From Streptosporangiaceae bacterium (GTDB lineage Bacteria > Actinomycetota > Actinomycetes > Streptosporangiales > Streptosporangiaceae): a stretch of DNA of 7,689 nt. Each line of letters opens with the position of its first letter. Position 1 is the stretch's first letter. The position numbers and the translations under genes are program-made. The notes under the pieces are model-generated. The model ran no database searches. It was given only the letters and a program-made list of their open reading frames with translations, and was not told the DNA's origin. This document shows positions 1-5,552 of the stretch, piece after piece. The stretch is from contig JASIGS010000347.1 in NCBI GenBank assembly GCA_030052355.1, positions 1 to 7,689 on the forward strand. The letters are read 5' to 3'.

Positions 1-564
1 GCTGAGCGGGTCGACATCGTGCACCGCCATCAGGTTCCGCGCTTCGAGCGGGTCAGCTGGAAGTTCGTCGACGCCTACGTCGAGCAGACACTCGCCACGG
101 CAGGCTGGTGGCGGCAACTCCCTGCGTCCGAGCAGGAGTCGATCGCCCGCGAGTTCTGGGAGGTGGGCCGCCTCACTCTCGAGTGGTGGCTAACGCCCCG
201 GCTGCGTGGCGGCCGATTCCATCGTCGGCCGGGCGTGTCGGTCGTTGCCGTAGCGGCCGAGGACCCGGCTGCGGCCAGGGTGCGGCTGAGCGACGGCACT
301 GAACTCAGCGTCGACCGTATCGTGTGTGCTACGGGCTACAAGGTGGATGTAAGCCGGGTGCCGTATCTCGCCGGGGTGCTCGACCGCATCCAGGTTGCCG
401 ACGGGTTCCCGGTGCTTGACGAGACCTTCCAGACGAGCCTCCCTGGCCTGTACATGCCGGGCTTTGCGGGGACGCGGGACTTCGGCCCGTTCTTCGGCTT
501 CACGAAGGGCTGCCCCGCAGCGGCCGAACTTGTCACCCGCGGACTGACACAGCGTGAGATTTGA
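1..564 (+). CDS. FAD-dependent monooxygenase-like oxidoreductase, C-terminal part (5' end outside window)
   Basis: The reading frame is open from the first base (frame 1) to a TGA at 562-564, giving 187 residues; a GTG at 19 is only an internal codon. The segment ends like the NAD(P)/FAD-binding oxidoreductases related to flavin-containing monooxygenases. A hydrophobic strand followed by ATGY (about residues 110-113 of the visible part) is the family's conserved ATG-Y element near the FAD domain. It is followed by a strand with FPVLDE and then LPGLYMPGFAG, the usual 'final FAD strand' where the protein reports its own active-site cover. Such enzymes use NAD(P)H and FAD to oxygenate or oxidise small substrates in the cytosol. 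The nucleotide-binding GxGxxG motifs would lie upstream and are not visible, so the exact subfamily (FMO-like, Baeyer-Villiger-like, or a thioredoxin-reductase-like relative) cannot be decided. It converges with ilvE across a 69-bp gap in which I see no clear terminator. Confidence 0.8.
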   Translation, partial: AERVDIVHRHQVPRFERVSWKFVDAYVEQTLATAGWWRQLPASEQESIAREFWEVGRLTLEWWLTPRLRGGRFHRRPGVSVVAVAAEDPAAARVRLSDGTELSVDRIVCATGYKVDVSRVPYLAGVLDRIQVADGFPVLDETFQTSLPGLYMPGFAGTRDFGPFFGFTKGCPAAAELVTRGLTQREI

Positions 565-633
565 CGCGCACCCCGGTCAAGCCCAGTTCCCCGGCGCCGT
601 CGAGGATCAGCAGGCCGGATGCGTACTGGCGCC

Positions 634-1743
634 TCAGCAGAGCTTGTGCAGCCAGCCGTACCTGTCGGGCTTGCTGCCGTACTGCATGCCGACCAGCTCC
701 TGCCGCAGCCTCGTGGTCACGGGGCCGGTGGCGCCATCGCCGATCACCCACTCGACGCCCGCTCCGCGCACCACACCGACCGGCGTGATCACTGCCGCGG
801 TGCCGCAGGCGAACACCTCGGTGATCTCTCCGGACGCGCAGCCGGCCTGCCACTCCGCCACGGAGATCCTGCCCTCGTAGGCAGGTATGCCGAGGTCAGG
901 GCCAAGCTTGAGGAGCGAGTCCCTGGTCACTCCGTGCAGCAGCGAACCGGTCGCCGCCGGGGTCATGATCCGGGCGTCCGGGCCCGCGCCGTAGACGAAG
1001 AACAGGTTCATCCCGCCCATCTCTTCGACCCAGCGCCGTTCCGCTGCGTCCAGCCAGACCACCTGGTCACAGCCGTGGTCGAGGGCCTGCTGCTGGCCGG
1101 CGAAGGCGGCGGCGTAGTTGCCACCGCACTTGGCCTCGCCGGTACCGCCGGGCGCCGCCCTGGTGTAGTCGTGCGACAGCCACACGGTCACGGGGCGGAC
1201 CTCGCCGCCGAAGTACCCGGAGACAGGCGACGCGATCACCATGAACAGGTAGCTGGCAGACGGCCTGTTCACGCCGAGCCCGAGCTGAGTGGCGATCATG
1301 AACGGGCGCAAGTACAGGCTGTGGCCGTCGGCCGTCGGCACCCAGGCCCGGTCCTGGGCAACCAGCATCTCGAGCGCGCGGACGAACGTGGACTCCGGCA
1401 ACTCCGGCATCGCGAGGCGGGCAGCAGACCTGTTGAACCGTGCCGCGTTGGTCTCCGGCCTGAAGGCCACGACGGAACCGTCCGGCTGGGCGTAAGCCTT
1501 CAGGCCCTCGAAGATCTCCTGGCCGTAGTGGAAGACCGCCGCCGCCGGGTCGAGCGTGATCGGGCTGTAGGGCTCGATGCGCGCCTCGTGCCAGCCCGCT
1601 TCTTCCGTCCACCGGATCGTCGCCATGTGGTCGGTAAATACGGCGCCGAATCCCGGAGCTACCAGCAGTTCGGCCCGCTTTCCCGCGGGCACCGGTGCGT
1701 CGTTGGCACGGATCTCGAACTCGATCTGGGGGCTTCGGCTCAT
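634..1743 (-). CDS. ilvE: Branched-chain amino acid aminotransferase
   Basis: This 369-residue protein is the full length of a bacterial type-II BCAT. It is a PLP enzyme (fold type IV) that moves the amino group between glutamate/2-oxoglutarate and leucine, isoleucine or valine and their 2-oxo acids (EC 2.6.1.42). Visible landmarks: FHYGQEIFEGLKAY (71-84); YLRPF with Arg146; GEAKCGGNYAA with the Schiff-base lysine Lys205; EEMGGMN (240-246) with the cofactor-binding Glu; GVTRDS (271-276), the phosphate-binding turn; and CGTAAVITPVG (313-323). The ATG is preceded by GAAAGGA nine bases upstream (1753-1759 on the plus strand), which fixes the start. A 46-codon ORF lies 33 bp upstream on the same strand and probably shares the transcript. 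No other ilv or leu genes are nearby, so this is a stand-alone copy; it may be the housekeeping enzyme or a paralogue feeding branched-chain oxo acids to specialised metabolism. The family call is very safe; the pathway role is inferred. Confidence 0.96.
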   Translation of the reverse strand: MSRSPQIEFEIRANDAPVPAGKRAELLVAPGFGAVFTDHMATIRWTEEAGWHEARIEPYSPITLDPAAAVFHYGQEIFEGLKAYAQPDGSVVAFRPETNAARFNRSAARLAMPELPESTFVRALEMLVAQDRAWVPTADGHSLYLRPFMIATQLGLGVNRPSASYLFMVIASPVSGYFGGEVRPVTVWLSHDYTRAAPGGTGEAKCGGNYAAAFAGQQQALDHGCDQVVWLDAAERRWVEEMGGMNLFFVYGAGPDARIMTPAATGSLLHGVTRDSLLKLGPDLGIPAYEGRISVAEWQAGCASGEITEVFACGTAAVITPVGVVRGAGVEWVIGDGATGPVTTRLRQELVGMQYGSKPDRYGWLHKLC

Positions 1744-1776
1744 CGCCAGGCGTCCTTTCGCGCTTTTGCGGCTTGG

Positions 1777-1917
1777 TCAGTTGTCGGTTGCGGCGGCGTT
1801 CCCGCCGTTGTCGCGGCGGTCCAGCGCGGCCTGCACCGCTTCCAGCGCGCGCAACCTGGCGCGCGCCTTCTGGTCGGCTTCAACGGCCGGCTGCTGCTGC
1901 GTTTTCCTGGTGGTCAT
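1777..1917 (-). CDS. Small hypothetical protein, 46 aa, upstream of ilvE
   Basis: Reading the minus strand, an ATG at 1917-1915 opens a 46-codon frame ending in TGA at 1779-1777. It is preceded by GGGGAGAG (1925-1932), a strong Shine-Dalgarno with the GGAG core nine bases from the ATG, better than the sites of most genes here. The product starts MTTRKTQQQPAVEADQ, continues as a charged Ala/Arg/Leu/Glu-rich stretch that could form one amphipathic helix (about residues 11-36), and ends in a Gly/Asn/Ala-rich tail, GGNAAATDN. There is no signal peptide, membrane segment or cysteine. It does not look like an attenuation leader peptide: there is no run of Leu, Ile or Val codons. The stop lies 33 bp before the ilvE start, so the two are likely co-transcribed and the small protein may act on, or be coupled to, the aminotransferase. 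I do not recognise the family. Lack of a known homologue is the main reason for doubt. Confidence 0.6.
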   Translation of the reverse strand: MTTRKTQQQPAVEADQKARARLRALEAVQAALDRRDNGGNAAATDN

Positions 1918-1924
1918 CGCTCGT

Positions 1925-1932
1925 CTCTCCCC
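1925..1932 (-). promoter_or_regulatory. Ribosome binding site of the 46-aa ORF
   Basis: On the minus strand this reads GGGGAGAG, with its GGAG core nine bases before the ATG at 1917. It matters because it is the chief evidence that the small ORF upstream of ilvE is translated. Confidence 0.6.
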
Positions 1933-2020
1933 GAAGGCTGGTCTAGAAGCGGGCCAGCTGAGGCGTAACCGACGGCCTAGGGGGACGAAGAACGGGTCCG
2001 GCCCGGAGGCATTGCGGCCA

Positions 2021-2099
2021 GCGCCTCATCCCCGTAGCGGGTCGCCGGCCTGCCCTGGATCAGGTCCCGCTACGGCTGCTAAGGATGAGTACGAAGCGC
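2021..2099 (-). ncRNA. Putative structured 5' leader of the small ORF-ilvE transcript (long imperfect hairpin)
   Basis: The left side reads GCGC, CTCATCC (2025-2031) and CCGTAGCGGG (2032-2041); the right side reads CCCGCTACGG (2066-2075), then a seven-base bulge, GGATGAG (2083-2089), a short internal loop and GCGC (2096-2099). The ten-base inner arms and seven-base outer arms pair perfectly. The 24-base apical region contains a further small stem, CCTG/CAGG (2054-2057 with 2061-2064). Transcribed leftward, it would lie roughly 100 bases upstream of the small ORF, in its leader. There is no run of T after the stem in either direction, so it does not look like an intrinsic terminator, and I see no T-box consensus. 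It could be a cis-regulatory RNA, a transcript-stabilising stem, or a protein-binding dyad. The structure is seen directly; its function is unknown. Confidence 0.45.
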
Positions 2100-2113
2100 C
2101 GCATGATCACCAC

Positions 2114-2143
2114 ATCGTAATCGACGCTCGCGGCGTGTGGCAG
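2114..2143 (-). promoter_or_regulatory. Possible promoter for the small ORF-ilvE transcript
   Basis: On the minus strand, CTGCCA (2143-2138; four of six match TTGACA) is separated by 18 bases from TACGAT (2119-2114; four of six match TATAAT). Transcription would begin near 2107 and run straight into the inverted repeat at 2099-2021, giving a leader of about 190 bases before the 46-aa ORF. The match is moderate and such matches occur by chance, so this is a suggestion only. Confidence 0.25.
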
Positions 2144-2366
2144 TGCGCCAGGCAAATTTTGTTGGAAGACCTAGCATTTTTTCTCTCGCGCCCTCGCCGC
2201 GCCGACGCGGCAGCCGCCTGCGGGCAGCTCTCAGCCGGGGTAGTCCTGCCGCGTGCCCGGTGACGGGGATAGCAGCCCGAGGGACGGGGTACCAGCTCGG
2301 ATGAATGGTTCGGTCGATGCCGCGTGCGCCGGGACGACTGGCGCGCCGAGGAGGGGAAAGACTGCC

Positions 2367-2813
2367 ATGGCCAAGCTCCCACCGCCCCCAGAGGGAATGG
2401 TGCTGACCCACTTCATCGTCTCCGACGATGTTGAGCGCTCCCGGCGCTTCTACACCGAAGTGCTCGGCGGCAAGGTGGTCTTCCCCGGAGATCCGGTCAA
2501 TGTCGCGCTAGCCAACAGCTGGATCGTCATCAATACCGGCGGAGGACCGACCGACGACAAGCCTACGGTCGTACTGGAGACGCCACGCGATCCCGACCGC
2601 GTCAGCAGCTTCCTCAATATCCGGGTGCAGGACATCGAGGCCGTGTACGCCGAGTGGAGCGCCCGGGGTGCCCAGTTCCTGACCCCGCCGAAACAGCACC
2701 AGTTCGAGAAGCGCTGCTACATCCGCGATCCCGACGGTCATCTGATCGAGGTGGGGCAGACCACGGACCCTAGCGGCGACTGGTCACCCGCTGCATGGCC
2801 ATCGAGTGCGTGA
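2367..2813 (+). CDS. VOC-superfamily (glyoxalase/bleomycin-resistance fold) protein
   Basis: The 148-residue product is one paired beta-alpha-beta-beta-beta unit typical of the vicinal oxygen chelate superfamily. The first module begins VLTHFIVSD (about 12-20), followed by the classic VERSRRFYTEVLGGKVVF helix and strand. The second begins SFLNIRVQDIEAVYAEWSARGAQFL (81-105) and ends in YIRDPDGHLIEVGQ (118-131), the family's signature ending. Likely metal ligands are His15, Glu71 and Glu128; the usual start-of-second-module histidine appears to be Asn84. Members bind a divalent metal for isomerase, lyase, dioxygenase or thiol-transfer chemistry, or merely bind drugs; the substrate cannot be read from sequence. 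The start at 2367 is chosen because GGAGG (2350-2354) in a longer purine run lies 12 bases upstream; in-frame GTG 2253 and ATG 2301 have no such site. The next gene follows after 18 bp with its own ribosome binding site, suggesting an operon. Confidence 0.88.
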   Translation: MAKLPPPPEGMVLTHFIVSDDVERSRRFYTEVLGGKVVFPGDPVNVALANSWIVINTGGGPTDDKPTVVLETPRDPDRVSSFLNIRVQDIEAVYAEWSARGAQFLTPPKQHQFEKRCYIRDPDGHLIEVGQTTDPSGDWSPAAWPSSA

Positions 2814-2831
2814 CACCGAGGAGGTTCGGTC

Positions 2832-3467
2832 ATGACCACCGCGGTCATCGGCACTGGCGGGATCGGATCGGCCATCGCCCGCCAGCTCGCCTCAGGCGGC
2901 GAGACCCTGCGGCTCTCGAGCGCCGACACCAAGTCGGCACGAACGCTGGCCGATGAGATCGGTCCCGCTGCGGTCGTCGCCGCCAGCAACCTCGACGCGT
3001 TGCAGGGCACCGATGCCGTCGTCCTCGCGCTGCGGTTCACCGCGCTGGAGGGCGTCATAGCCGAGATCGCCGGGCGGCTGACCGGCGAGGTGGTCGTCGT
3101 TCCCAGCAACCCGGTTAGCGCGGACGCGCAGGGCAACGTCTCCCGTCTCCTGCCGGCCGGGCAGTCCTCCGGCGAGGTGGTAGCCGGGTGGTTGCCGCCG
3201 GGGGCGCGCCTGGCGCTGGCGTTCGGCACGCTGCCGGCCGATCTCCTAGAATCCGCTAGCAACCGGTCACCGGAGCTGGCGGTCCTCTTCTACGCGACCG
3301 ACGACGACCGTGCCGGCAAGGAAGTCGAGCGGCTGATCCGGACGGCCGGCTTCGAGCCAGCGAAGATCGGCGGGATCAAACAGTCGAGCCGGCTCGAGGT
3401 GGGCGGTGACCTTCACGAACTCGTGGTCAGCCCCGCAGAGGCGCCAGCGCTGATCAGCGGGGGCTGA
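2832..3467 (+). CDS. NADP oxidoreductase, coenzyme F420-dependent family (NAD(P)-binding protein)
   Basis: The 211-residue protein opens directly with a Rossmann nucleotide-binding motif, AVIGTGGIGSAIARQLA (GxGxxG at residues 7-12). It continues with the pattern of the F420-dependent NADP oxidoreductase family: a DAVVLALRF strand (61-69) and VVVVPSNPVS (87-96), the conserved 'SNP' loop after the central strand. Later come LALAFGTLPADLL and LFYATDD (152-158). True F420:NADPH oxidoreductases move hydride between F420H2 and NADP+, but many actinobacterial members of this length act on other or unknown substrates, so F420 use is only possible. GGAGG at 2820-2824, seven bases before the ATG, supports the start. 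The gene follows the VOC gene by 18 bp and probably shares its transcript. Its last 14 bases overlap, tail to tail, the end of the leftward SDR gene. Family assignment is secure; the substrate is unknown. Confidence 0.86.
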   Translation: MTTAVIGTGGIGSAIARQLASGGETLRLSSADTKSARTLADEIGPAAVVAASNLDALQGTDAVVLALRFTALEGVIAEIAGRLTGEVVVVPSNPVSADAQGNVSRLLPAGQSSGEVVAGWLPPGARLALAFGTLPADLLESASNRSPELAVLFYATDDDRAGKEVERLIRTAGFEPAKIGGIKQSSRLEVGGDLHELVVSPAEAPALISGG

Positions 3468-4485
3468 CCGCTTCGCCGCCCCGGTCGAGTACTTCCGGCC
3501 TGACCCTCGTGATGAGCTCATCCATCGCGGCGTCGATGCCGGGATCGACCCGCTGCCGGGACGGGTCATCGTCGTGCCAGCCGATGATCTCGCGTGCACC
3601 CTGCTCGAATGTGATGGCGGGCAGGTAGCCAGGCACCACGGACCGCAACTTGGAGTTGTCGAAGATCATCGAGTGGGCCTTGTCGCCGAGCAGGCTGGCG
3701 CCCCAGTGGGGATGAACGGCAGCGATAGTCTCCGACGGAACATGCACTATCTCGGGGCTGACGCCGGCCGCCGCCGCGAGCGTTTCGGCGATCTGGTTCC
3801 AGCTGAGCACGTCGGCGGAGGTGATGTGGAACGCCTCCCCGATGGTGCGGCGGTGGCCGAGCAGCGGCACGAACCCCGCGGCGAAGTCCCTGTGGTGGGT
3901 CAGCGTCCACAGCGAGGTGCCGTCGCCGTGCACCACGATCGGCTTCCCCTGCCGCATCCGGGCGACGACTGTCCAGCCTCCGTCGAATGGCACGGCCGTC
4001 TTGTCGTAGGTGTGCGACGGGCGCACGATCGTCGCCGGGAAGCCCTCGTTCCGGTAGGCGGCGACCAGCGCGTCCTCGCAGGCGATCTTGTCACGGGAGT
4101 ACTGCCAGAACGGGTTCCGCAGTGGCGTGGACTCCGTTACCGGCAGCCTGGCCGGCGGGGTCTGGTACACCGACGCTGAGCTGATGAACACGTACTGCCC
4201 CGTGCGCCCGCGGAACAGGTCGATGTCGGCCAGCACGTGCTCGGGCGTGTACGCAACCCACTCGACCACGGCGTCGAACTCGCGCGAGCCGATCGCCTCC
4301 CGTGCGGAGCCAGGATCGCGGATGTCGCCGCGCAGCACGGTCACTTGCTCAGGCAGCGGGCGGGCGGCGGTGGTCTTACCCCGGCTGAGCGCGAACAGCT
4401 CGATCCCGCGCTCGACGGCCAGCCGGGAGCAGGCCGAGCTGATGATCCCGCTGCCACCGATGAACAAGACTCGCAGACTACGCAC
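3454..4485 (-). CDS. Extended SDR: NAD-dependent epimerase/dehydratase family protein
   Basis: The 343-residue product has the length and layout of an extended short-chain dehydrogenase/reductase. An N-terminal Rossmann strand and glycine loop, RVLFIGGSGIISS (5-17), is followed by SRG (35-37), whose Arg suggests NADP. Next are a LRGDIRDP acidic strand end (51-58), YVFISSASVY (98-107) with the catalytic Ser region, and YSRDK (129-133) supplying the YxxxK Tyr129/Lys133 pair. VRPSHTYD (154-161) and a sugar-type C-terminal domain follow. The third glycine of the GxxGxxG loop is replaced by Ser16, so cofactor binding may be atypical. Members epimerise, dehydrate or reduce nucleotide sugars and related ketones; the substrate is not evident. 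Translation probably starts at the GTG at 4485-4483, with a -10-like element six bases upstream and no properly spaced ribosome binding site. It converges with the preceding reductase gene (14-bp overlap) and diverges from the hydrolase operon. Confidence 0.88.
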   Translation of the reverse strand: MRSLRVLFIGGSGIISSACSRLAVERGIELFALSRGKTTAARPLPEQVTVLRGDIRDPGSAREAIGSREFDAVVEWVAYTPEHVLADIDLFRGRTGQYVFISSASVYQTPPARLPVTESTPLRNPFWQYSRDKIACEDALVAAYRNEGFPATIVRPSHTYDKTAVPFDGGWTVVARMRQGKPIVVHGDGTSLWTLTHHRDFAAGFVPLLGHRRTIGEAFHITSADVLSWNQIAETLAAAAGVSPEIVHVPSETIAAVHPHWGASLLGDKAHSMIFDNSKLRSVVPGYLPAITFEQGAREIIGWHDDDPSRQRVDPGIDAAMDELITRVRPEVLDRGGEAVSPR

Positions 4486-4491
4486 ACCTCA

Positions 4492-4497
4492 ACATTA
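4492..4497 (-). promoter_or_regulatory. -10-like element for a leaderless SDR transcript
   Basis: On the minus strand this reads TAATGT, which fits TAnnnT. It ends six bases before the GTG at 4485, so a transcript starting about seven bases downstream would begin at the start codon itself. The GAGG between them is one base from the GTG, too close to act as a Shine-Dalgarno. No good -35 is visible. Its spacing mirrors that of the divergent hydrolase promoter, which adds weight. Confidence 0.35.
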
Positions 4498-4557
4498 GGG
4501 CCGGCCCGCGCGACGCCGCGGAGAACTGGCCTCGCTGGTCCCACACAGAAATGCATA

Positions 4558-4574
4558 AGCACTGTTATAGTGCT
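4558..4574. promoter_or_regulatory. 17-bp palindrome, candidate MarR-type operator
   Basis: AGCACT (4558-4563) and AGTGCT (4569-4574) form a perfect six-base inverted repeat around GTTAT. It overlaps the -10 hexamer of the hydrolase operon and stands four bases before its ATG. GCAT and ATGC flank it (4553-4556 and 4578-4581), off centre by one base. Palindromes of this size over the promoter are typical binding sites of dimeric MarR proteins, and a MarR gene is second in the operon, so self-repression is the simplest reading. An RNA hairpin is unlikely if the transcript is leaderless. Confidence 0.5.
4566..4571 (+). promoter_or_regulatory. -10 element for a leaderless hydrolase-marR-MFS transcript
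   Basis: TATAGT matches five of six positions of TATAAT and is the best -10 hexamer I noticed. It ends six bases before the ATG at 4578, so transcription should start at or next to that ATG. There is no Shine-Dalgarno upstream, which agrees with leaderless translation, common in actinobacteria. A -35 is not obvious; the CACACAG around 4542-4548 is weak. Confidence 0.5.
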
Positions 4575-4577
4575 GTC

Positions 4578-5552
4578 ATGCTCTACGATCCGATCGAGCC
4601 GTACGCGAGCGGGATGCTCGACTCCGGCGACGGCAACAGCATCTACTGGGAGACCTGCGGGAACCCTGAGGGCAAGCCCGCACTCGCGCTGCACGGCGGG
4701 CCGGGCTCGGGCCGCAGCACCGGCATGCGCCGGTATTTCGATCCGGATCGGTATCGGATCGTATTGTTCGACCAGCGCAACTGCGGGCGGAGCACGCCGC
4801 ACGCCAGCGATCCGGCGGTGAGCCTGGCCGCCAATACCACCCAGCACCTGCTGGCTGACATCGAGCTGCTTCGGGAGCACCTGTCAGTCGACCGGTGGTT
4901 GCTGTTCGGCTGGTCGTGGGGCTCAGTGCTGGCGCTGGCCTACGCCGAGCAACACACCAGCCGGGTCAGCGAGATCGTGCTGACGGGCGTGGGCAGCGGG
5001 CAGGCCGCCGAGGTCGAGCTGTTCACCAGGGGACTCGGCCGGCTGTTCCCGGCTGACTGGGCCCGCTATCGCGACGCCGTGCCCGAGGCAGACAGAGACG
5101 GCAGCATGCCAGCGGCCTACAGCCGGCTGCTCAGCGACCCGGATCCAGCAGTCCGGGCCAAGGCAGCACGGGACTGGTGCGACTGGGAGGAGGCGATCGT
5201 GCCCACCAATGCGAGGCCGAGCAAGCGGTATGCCGACCCGGCATTCCGGCTGTGCTTCGCCAGGCTTGTCACCCACTACTGGAGTCATGACCAGTTCCTG
5301 CCGCCGGGCGGCGTGCTGAGTGCCGCCGGGCGTCTCGCTCACGTGCCCGGGAAGATCATTCAGGGCAGCCTCGACCTCACGAACCTGGTGGGCACGCCGT
5401 GGCTGCTCGCCGCGGCATGGCCTGCCTGCGAGCTGACGCTCATCGACGAAGCCGGCCACGGGGGTAACGACGAGCTGCTCGACGCCATCGTCGCCGCCAC
5501 GGACGGATACGCCAAGCCGTCACAACCAGCGAACGATGCCGGCTGTGCCTAG
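4578..5552 (+). CDS. pip: Proline iminopeptidase-like alpha/beta hydrolase (peptidase family S33)
   Basis: The 324-residue product follows the bacterial proline iminopeptidase pattern from end to end. It has LYDPIEPYASGMLDSGDGN at the start and ALHGGPGSG (37-45), the HGGPG oxyanion-hole motif. FDQRNCGRSTPHA (64-76) and LLFGWSWGSVLALAYA (108-123) follow, with nucleophile Ser113 in GxSxG. A helical cap contains the WE pair (203-204), then come GSLD with Asp266 and EAGHGG with His294, completing a Ser-Asp-His triad. Family enzymes remove N-terminal proline from peptides in the cytosol. Two family positions differ: the glycine in DQRGCGRS is Asn68, and the ARIExHY segment reads ARLVTHYW (228-235), losing a Glu reported to hold the substrate amino group. 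It may therefore act on amides, esters or a drug instead. ATG 4578 is preferred over the in-frame ATG 4551, which lies upstream of the -10. It overlaps marR by 17 bp. Confidence 0.9.
   Translation: MLYDPIEPYASGMLDSGDGNSIYWETCGNPEGKPALALHGGPGSGRSTGMRRYFDPDRYRIVLFDQRNCGRSTPHASDPAVSLAANTTQHLLADIELLREHLSVDRWLLFGWSWGSVLALAYAEQHTSRVSEIVLTGVGSGQAAEVELFTRGLGRLFPADWARYRDAVPEADRDGSMPAAYSRLLSDPDPAVRAKAARDWCDWEEAIVPTNARPSKRYADPAFRLCFARLVTHYWSHDQFLPPGGVLSAAGRLAHVPGKIIQGSLDLTNLVGTPWLLAAAWPACELTLIDEAGHGGNDELLDAIVAATDGYAKPSQPANDAGCA

Larger units (their letters stand above)
1918..2366. other. 449-bp intergenic region between the ilvE unit and the VOC gene
   Basis: I find no convincing protein gene here. Frames that cross it in several directions are extensions or antisense shadows of neighbouring genes and lack ribosome binding sites. 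It holds the small-ORF ribosome binding site at its left end, the long imperfect inverted repeat at 2021-2099, a possible leftward promoter at 2114-2143, a short AT-rich patch at 2151-2181 that stands out in this GC-rich DNA, and the ribosome binding site of the VOC gene at its right end. The stretch 2190-2345 must carry the rightward promoter for the VOC gene unless that is leaderless or read through, but I could not pick out convincing -35/-10 elements. Confidence 0.7.

Noticed and set aside
565..633. Terminator between the convergent monooxygenase and ilvE genes
   Set aside because: Two GGCGCC repeats (593-598 and 628-633) can pair across a 29-base loop, but there is no compact stem and no T-tract on either strand.
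619..1968. Long open frame (449 codons) on the plus strand opposite ilvE
   Set aside because: It is the antisense shadow of ilvE in GC-rich DNA; its composition (Arg/Gly/Val/His-rich, no domain) and lack of a ribosome binding site argue against a gene.
2021..2099. T-box riboswitch controlling ilvE
   Set aside because: No T-box consensus (UGGN-containing antiterminator bulge) or Stem I signature could be found near the hairpin.
2079..2175. Possible leader peptide (minus strand, from ATG 2175) ending in the base of the hairpin
   Set aside because: The TAG falls in the hairpin bulge, which is suggestive, but the 32 codons are Arg-rich with few Leu and no Ile or Val, the ribosome binding site is poor, and the likely promoter lies downstream of the ATG.
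2253..2366. Upstream extension of the VOC protein (GTG 2253 or ATG 2301)
   Set aside because: The added residues are not part of the fold, and the only good ribosome binding site serves ATG 2367.
3454..3467. 14-bp tail-to-tail overlap of the reductase and SDR genes as a regulatory antisense device
   Set aside because: Short convergent overlaps are common in compact actinobacterial genomes and nothing further supports regulation.
3574..4179. Plus-strand open frame opposite the SDR gene
   Set aside because: Antisense shadow; no recognisable protein features and no initiation signal.
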